DNA of 64,000 nucleotides. It comes from Balaenoptera acutorostrata. Taxonomy: Eukaryota; Chordata; Mammalia; Artiodactyla; Balaenopteridae. Each line of letters begins with the position of its first letter. Position 1 is the stretch's first letter. The notes below the pieces were generated by a model. That model did no database searches. It worked only from the letters and a program-made list of their open reading frames with translations, and was not told the origin of the DNA. This document shows, one piece after another, positions 62,060-64,000 of this stretch. The DNA lies in the NCBI RefSeq assembly GCF_949987535.1, contig NC_080067.1, positions 51,210,910 to 51,274,909 on the forward strand, in the 5' to 3' direction. The translations under genes were made by a program, and so were the position numbers.

Positions 62060-62460
62060 CTTTATAAAATGCCCTTGGCTCACTTCTCTAATACTCTTTG
62101 TTAAATATGCTCTGGCCAGTTACTCTAGGAAGATGTGCTCACTGCTGCTCTAGGGCCTTAGCAGTACTATTTCCTCTCTGGAGTGCTTTTCCTCCTCAAT
62201 CCCTCACTCTCCTTTAAAAATATGACTGGCCCCTTCTTGCCCTTCTGTTAACAGCTCCAAGAGTACCTCCTCATTTTCTATCACAAATCATTCTCATGAC
62301 ACTCACCACCATATACAACAATCTTGATCATTTTTATTTTCATGCTCATTGTTGATTTCTCTTTTACAATGTTTGCTCCCTGAGAACAGAAATGTAGCTG
62401 TTTGACTTACTTAACTCCTAGAGTTGTTAAGGAATGTGGAATCAGTATTATAGATGTATT
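62060..62460 (+). mobile_element. L2 LINE 3' fragment
   Basis: 'ctctggagtgcttttcctcc', 'aagagtacctcctcattttc' and 'acaatgtttgctccctgaga' follow the L2 3' region in sense. Confidence 0.7.
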
Positions 62461-62839
62461 TCGGGTAGTGCATGCCTTTGAAGAGTGCAACTTGGTGAAA
62501 GTGTGCAATCCAAATAGAGTGTTCTCTAGTCCAGGACTAAATGATTTTATAGGATATGCATAGCCTTGTTTTCATACACTTTTTAAAGAACCCAGTAACA
62601 TCACTAGTGTCAGTCCTTCTGCTATAATCAGTAGAGTTTGTTTTTGAGTGCTTAATTTTTCCCTCGTGTCCTTTCATCCTTCACCATGCAACAGTCTATG
62701 CCACTATTTCAGTCACCAAATGTGTGTTCACTTTGTCTCCTAGAAGAAAACAGGGACGGTACTTTCAGAGAATTTTTTGATGTTTGATTTATACTTAGCT
62801 CAAGGTGAATGATGGGGAATGAGGTCCAAAATTTTATGT
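62461..62839. other. Unique-looking DNA
   Basis: No gene recognised. Confidence 0.5.
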
Positions 62840-63440
62840 TAATTAATTAATTAAACAAATACCTATTAAGCATCTGCTGTAGGCCAGAACCTAATGTAGG
62901 CACTCAGGTTACAACAGTGAAAAAAAAAATAGACAAAAATTTTGAAAATAATGGAGCTTACTTACATTCTCATGTGGGGAGACTGTACAATAGCAATAAA
63001 TAAATTATATAGTATGTTAGAACTAAATAAATTATGTAGTATAATGAACAGAAAACTACTACAAACAGAATCGAGTAAAATAAATGAATTTGGAAATACT
63101 GGTGGGAGGGTTTATAATTTAAATGTGCGATAAGGGTAGGCCTTATTGAAAAGGTGAGATTGGAGCAAAGGTTTGAAGTTAGTGAGCCCTTAAGCCATGT
63201 AGTTAACTGGGACTAAGGTATTTAAGACGGTGGAAAACAAAGACTCTCAGTTGCCTGCCATGTTTAAACAAAAGCAAGGAGGCTAGTGAGGCTGTAACAA
63301 AGTGAGTTAAAAGCAAAGAAAATGTCAGAGAAATAACCAAGAGCCATATTGTGCAAGGCCTTGTCAGGTACAAATAAACTAATCATAAGTAAGCCAACAC
63401 GTGATATAATAATCTTTGAGTAAATGGACTTGTGATAGTA
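62840..63440 (-). mobile_element. L2 LINE 3' fragment
   Basis: The plus strand shows the reverse complement of the L2 end: 'aaacaaatacctattaagca', 'aatggagcttacttacattc', 'ggtaggccttattgaaaagg', 'gagccatattgtgcaaggcc'. It is oriented against the copy just upstream. Confidence 0.75.
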
Positions 63441-63489
63441 CATGATAAGCAGTTGAACTGGAGAGAAGAGGCCGGAATGACCTTTAGAA

Positions 63490-63722
63490 AGAGGTTCTCA
63501 GTCGGGGGAGACTTTGCCTGTCTCCACCTGGGGACATTTGGTAATGTCTGAAGATATCTGATTATCATGACCTGGGGAAGGGGGAAGGGTGATGCTTCTG
63601 GCATCTAGTGAGCAGAGGCCAGGTATGCTGCTGAACAACTCACAATGCGCAGGAAAGCCTCTCTCAGAACAATAAATTATTAGGCCCCAAATGCCAATTG
63701 TGCTGAGGTTGAAAACCCCCCT
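63490..63722 (+). mobile_element. MER20 (hAT-Charlie) DNA transposon relic
   Basis: 'gaggttctcagtcgggggag', 'ggggacatttggtaatgtct', 'ggcatctagtgagcagaggc' and 'ccccaaatgccaattgtgct', ending 'gaggttgaaaacc'. Same family as 33.3 kb. Confidence 0.88.
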
Positions 63723-64000
63723 TTAGAGAACCAGAAAGTCCAGTTATGAGGCATGTGTTTGGCACATCCTTATTGCTTAAAACTATATTGTAACTTCTAT
63801 ATGTTCCAAAGTTTGGATAAAGAGTTAGGAGTTACCAAAGTGAAAGTAGAGAGGGCAAAAAGAAAATTTAGTAAAAAGCGCAACTGAGCACAGAAAAGCA
63901 GTATCCCCATAATAAAAGTCTTTGAACCAGTTATCAAGAATAAAAAGTAATTCCATTAAGGACTAATATTTTCACATTCTTCCTGCTCCAGGTCATATCT
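63723..64000. other. Unique-looking DNA at window end
   Basis: No feature recognised. Confidence 0.5.

Noticed and set aside
1..64000. Bacterial or viral gene cluster, operons, tRNA genes
   Set aside because: Codon structure, SINE/LINE content and poly(A) insertions are mammalian. tRNA-like boxes occur only inside the SINEs. No retroviral gag, pol or env text was found beside the solo MLT1 LTRs.

Overview
This window looks like a stretch of a cetacean (whale or dolphin) nuclear genome. Three things support this. There are tRNA-derived SINEs of the CHR type, with the 'cttccctggtgg' head, in both orientations. The young L1 elements carry cetartiodactyl-type 3' ends. Older placental repeats (MLT1, Tigger1, MER20, MIR, L2) are spread through AT-rich intergenic or intronic DNA. 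I find no convincing host protein-coding gene and no tRNA, rRNA or other RNA gene. The only long reading frames belong to L1 retrotransposons. The species call is an inference from repeat families, not from a database match.

Layout. 0.5-3.9 kb: L1 pieces in an unusual order, including a 5'-inverted (twin-priming type) segment. 5-8.6 kb: an old L1 fragment, then a long L2 copy interrupted by a CHR SINE. 8.6-16.3 kb: mostly unrecognised AT-rich DNA with two CHR-2 SINEs that keep target-site duplications (TSDs), and a long hairpin near 15.1 kb. 16.3-21.4 kb: an MLT1 LTR, an old L1M interrupted by a Tigger1-derived DNA transposon, and an L1M 3' end interrupted by a short CHR-type SINE. 21.4-43 kb: sparse MIR, L2, MER20 and MLT1 copies, plus one young 5'-truncated L1 3' end with an 18-bp TSD.

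43.1-61.6 kb is almost solid L1 and holds the main find. L1-B, minus strand, has its 3' end at 43118 and its 5' end at 57535. It is split inside its ORF2 by a second full-length minus-strand element, L1-A (47725-53675). L1-A carries about 1.04 kb of non-L1 sequence after its 3' end (46681-47724), then a poly(A) tail and an 11-bp TSD shared by both edges. This is the expected structure of an L1 3' transduction. L1-A has an uninterrupted 1272-residue ORF2 with endonuclease, reverse transcriptase and C-terminal Cys motifs, and an ORF1 damaged only by one in-frame TGA. L1-B has a much longer, CpG-rich 5'UTR (about 2.25 kb) with a tandemly duplicated unit of about 364 bp. A third, 5'-truncated and decayed plus-strand L1 (L1-C) follows at 57.8-61.6 kb.

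The genes here therefore work together only as retrotransposon machinery. L1 ORF1 encodes the RNA-binding chaperone, ORF2 the endonuclease/reverse transcriptase, and the SINEs are non-autonomous elements mobilised by that machinery. Nesting gives relative ages: L1-B before L1-A, L1M before Tigger1, L2 before CHR.
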